Shown: positions 4,222-5,675 of the stretch, one piece after another
Numbering within the stretch: position 1 is the first letter of the stretch
Layout of the letters: each line of letters opens with the position of its first letter
Assembly (NCBI GenBank): GCA_016287065.1
Contig: JAEEVB010000156.1
Coordinates: forward strand, 1-5,675
Source of the DNA: Muribaculaceae bacterium
GTDB taxonomy: Bacteria; Bacteroidota; Bacteroidia; Bacteroidales; Muribaculaceae
Direction: 5' to 3'
Length of the DNA stretch: 5,675 bases
Notes under the pieces: generated by a model
The model's database searches: none
What the model saw: the letters and a program-made list of their open reading frames with translations, nothing else
Told to the model about the DNA's origin: nothing
Made by a program: the position numbers and the translations under genes

Positions 4222-5675
4222 CTAATCCAGCCCAATCTCTTTGAGCCATTCTTCGTCGGTGTTCTGTGCGAGCCACTCGTCCTCCTGCTTGCTGATATAA
4301 TCCTCCAACGCCTTCTTGGTCGGGAACAGATTCACATTGTCTATATCCTCCACCCGCACCATTGTCCGTTTGCCGTCGCGGTTGTAGGCATTTTTGTACT
4401 TGCCCCTGTTGTCCTTGTAGTCATAACGCCCCCGATACTTGTAGTCGGGCTTGTCGAGTTTGATTCCGCACTCGCAGGCGACCTTGTAGGTCACGTGTTC
4501 AGATATACGGGGGTAGCCGTTAGCCCGCATCTTCATAGTCATCACAGCCGTGGTGTCGCCCTGTTCGTATAATGCGAGGAAGCGGGCTTGGCGGTCTGAC
4601 CTCTTGACGGCTGACCGAACCGTAGCACCCTCTCCTCGGCTCACGGTGTAGCCGTCGGGCGTTATGGGGGCGATTACTACCTGACGCTCTTCGAGAAGGT
4701 AGGAGGTGGATTCGCACATCCGCAGGTTGCGTTCCTTATTGGCATAGGCTGCTTCAACCCTTGGCAAGATAATGTCCTTCTCGAAATCCCGCGCATCATA
4801 TTCGTAATAGTTCTCGACATAATATTTTGCCGTCGAATACAGTGATTCCTCGAAGGAGGCATCACAGAGACAAGCCGCCATAACAGCAGCGGCGGAGATA
4901 TGCCGCTTGCGGTAGTCTGCCATCCTGAATCCTCCACACGTCTTCAGTATGTGAACAGTACCGTCGTTGCGCCAAACATTGTAGAGTACACCGTCCACCA
5001 TCTCCACCTTGTAGTCGTACTCCTTGTCTTGCTTATAGTATTTGTATTTGCGGTTCTTTTCGCACCACGCGACAAACTTTTTCACAAAATTGCATTTTTT
5101 CCACTGTTTCTTCACCTCTTCGTCGCTGAATAGGCTGTATTGCTGCGGTGTAACCGATTGGATTCTACGGTATTCATATCGTTTTACGGCTTCCTCTCTC
5201 ATCGCAAGGTCAACCTCGAAGGTGTCAGCCTCGTCAAACCATTTGAAATCCTTGGTATAGCCCGCCGACATTAGGTGTTTGCAAGTTGACAGGCTCGTAT
5301 CATTGTGTCTCCGCCAAGATTCAGCAGCATCCTTGCCGAAGATTTCACCGACGCACTTGATTAGTTCGTCCGAGAGCAGTTTCCAATAGGCTGCGTGTTC
5401 GATAGGCTCTGCCCAAGGGCGCAGGAAGGCGAAGTGCAACTTGTTACGCAGACTGTACCATACGGCGACTAACGCGGGAATCATAGCCTTCAGTTCGTCC
5501 GAGCGGCAGAACACCTCGTCGGCGATTTCGGTCGTGTCAATGTCAATGAAGACCGTATGCCCGCGCTTGAACACGTCGTCGGTGTATGCGGCAGTCTTGT
5601 ATGGCAACACAATGGGGAAGATTGCTGGATTGCCGCTTTTATACGCTCTCGCAGCCTCGTCGGTGTCGAGTACCT
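4222..5675 (-). CDS. Probable mobile-element replication protein with primase-like N-terminal domain (5' end outside window)
   Basis: Leftward frame, open from the window's right edge to a TAG at 4222-4224; 483 residues are visible. A GTG at 5610 could be taken as a start, but the frame continues upstream with no stop (...DTDEAARAYKSGNPAIFPI), so the real start is outside. Residues about 15-115 recall the archaeo-eukaryotic primase fold found in Bacteroidales element proteins (BT4734/VirE-N type): an hDhD motif in TVFIDIDTT (Asp44, Asp46) followed by a histidine in NKLHFAF (His80). The middle is charged and Tyr/Lys-rich. Residues about 246-312 are helical (YRKRHISAAAVMAACLCD), and residues about 350-402 (DRQARFLALYEQGDTTAVM) could be a winged-helix or similar DNA-binding region. 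I see no Walker A motif in the visible part, so no helicase domain is claimed. The likely role is priming or initiating replication of the element. The primase assignment is motif-based inference, and a RepA-like initiator without primase activity remains possible. Confidence 0.6.
   Translation of the reverse strand, partial: VLDTDEAARAYKSGNPAIFPIVLPYKTAAYTDDVFKRGHTVFIDIDTTEIADEVFCRSDELKAMIPALVAVWYSLRNKLHFAFLRPWAEPIEHAAYWKLLSDELIKCVGEIFGKDAAESWRRHNDTSLSTCKHLMSAGYTKDFKWFDEADTFEVDLAMREEAVKRYEYRRIQSVTPQQYSLFSDEEVKKQWKKCNFVKKFVAWCEKNRKYKYYKQDKEYDYKVEMVDGVLYNVWRNDGTVHILKTCGGFRMADYRKRHISAAAVMAACLCDASFEESLYSTAKYYVENYYEYDARDFEKDIILPRVEAAYANKERNLRMCESTSYLLEERQVVIAPITPDGYTVSRGEGATVRSAVKRSDRQARFLALYEQGDTTAVMTMKMRANGYPRISEHVTYKVACECGIKLDKPDYKYRGRYDYKDNRGKYKNAYNRDGKRTMVRVEDIDNVNLFPTKKALEDYISKQEDEWLAQNTDEEWLKEIGLD

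Noticed and set aside
4078..4572. Rightward 164-codon frame beginning in the spacer
   Set aside because: Most of it is antisense to the replication gene, it starts with GTG in A/T-rich DNA without a promoter or initiation context, and the hydrophobic C-terminal part is a mirror of charged codons on the other strand.
5608..5610. GTG 5610 as the start of the replication protein
   Set aside because: The frame remains open to the window edge with plausible protein sequence upstream of the catalytic-type motif, so the gene is truncated by the window.

Overview
The window looks like a piece of a Bacteroidales (Bacteroidota) genome. The evidence is a GH92-type glycosidase tail with the modular ending common in that group, a long phosphoglucomutase/phosphomannomutase, TAnnTTTG-type -7 promoter boxes, no clear Shine-Dalgarno sites, and a replication gene resembling those on Bacteroidales mobile elements. 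Genus cannot be fixed from this sequence alone.

Left part (1-2909) is ordinary chromosome. The 3' end of a GH92 alpha-mannosidase gene runs rightward and converges on a complete leftward pgm-type gene. A 57-bp gap between them holds a bidirectional hairpin terminator, and a second perfect hairpin covers the pgm stop codon. The pgm promoter and a leader with two dyad symmetries lie at 2910-2977.

Middle part (about 3000-3250) is a junction zone. A strong leftward rho-independent terminator (3018-3049) stops transcription just before the pgm promoter. Beside it is a repeat-rich stretch without a convincing gene.

Right part (3248-5675) looks like accessory DNA, with both genes leftward: a complete 205-residue serine site-specific recombinase (start corrected to 3865) and, 356 bp upstream of it, the C-terminal 483 residues of a probable primase/replication protein that runs off the window. 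The spacer between them is rich in symmetric sequences: a 12-bp perfect inverted repeat with a 30-bp spacer, three mutually exclusive hairpin arms, two 10-bp palindromes and three CAAAGAT motifs. This is the most plausible location for a recombination site, replication control sequence or both.

My reading is one end of an integrated mobile element or plasmid-like island lying next to pgm. The other end, any relaxase and any cargo are outside the window, so element identity and boundaries are inference. I found no CRISPR array, tRNA or rRNA.
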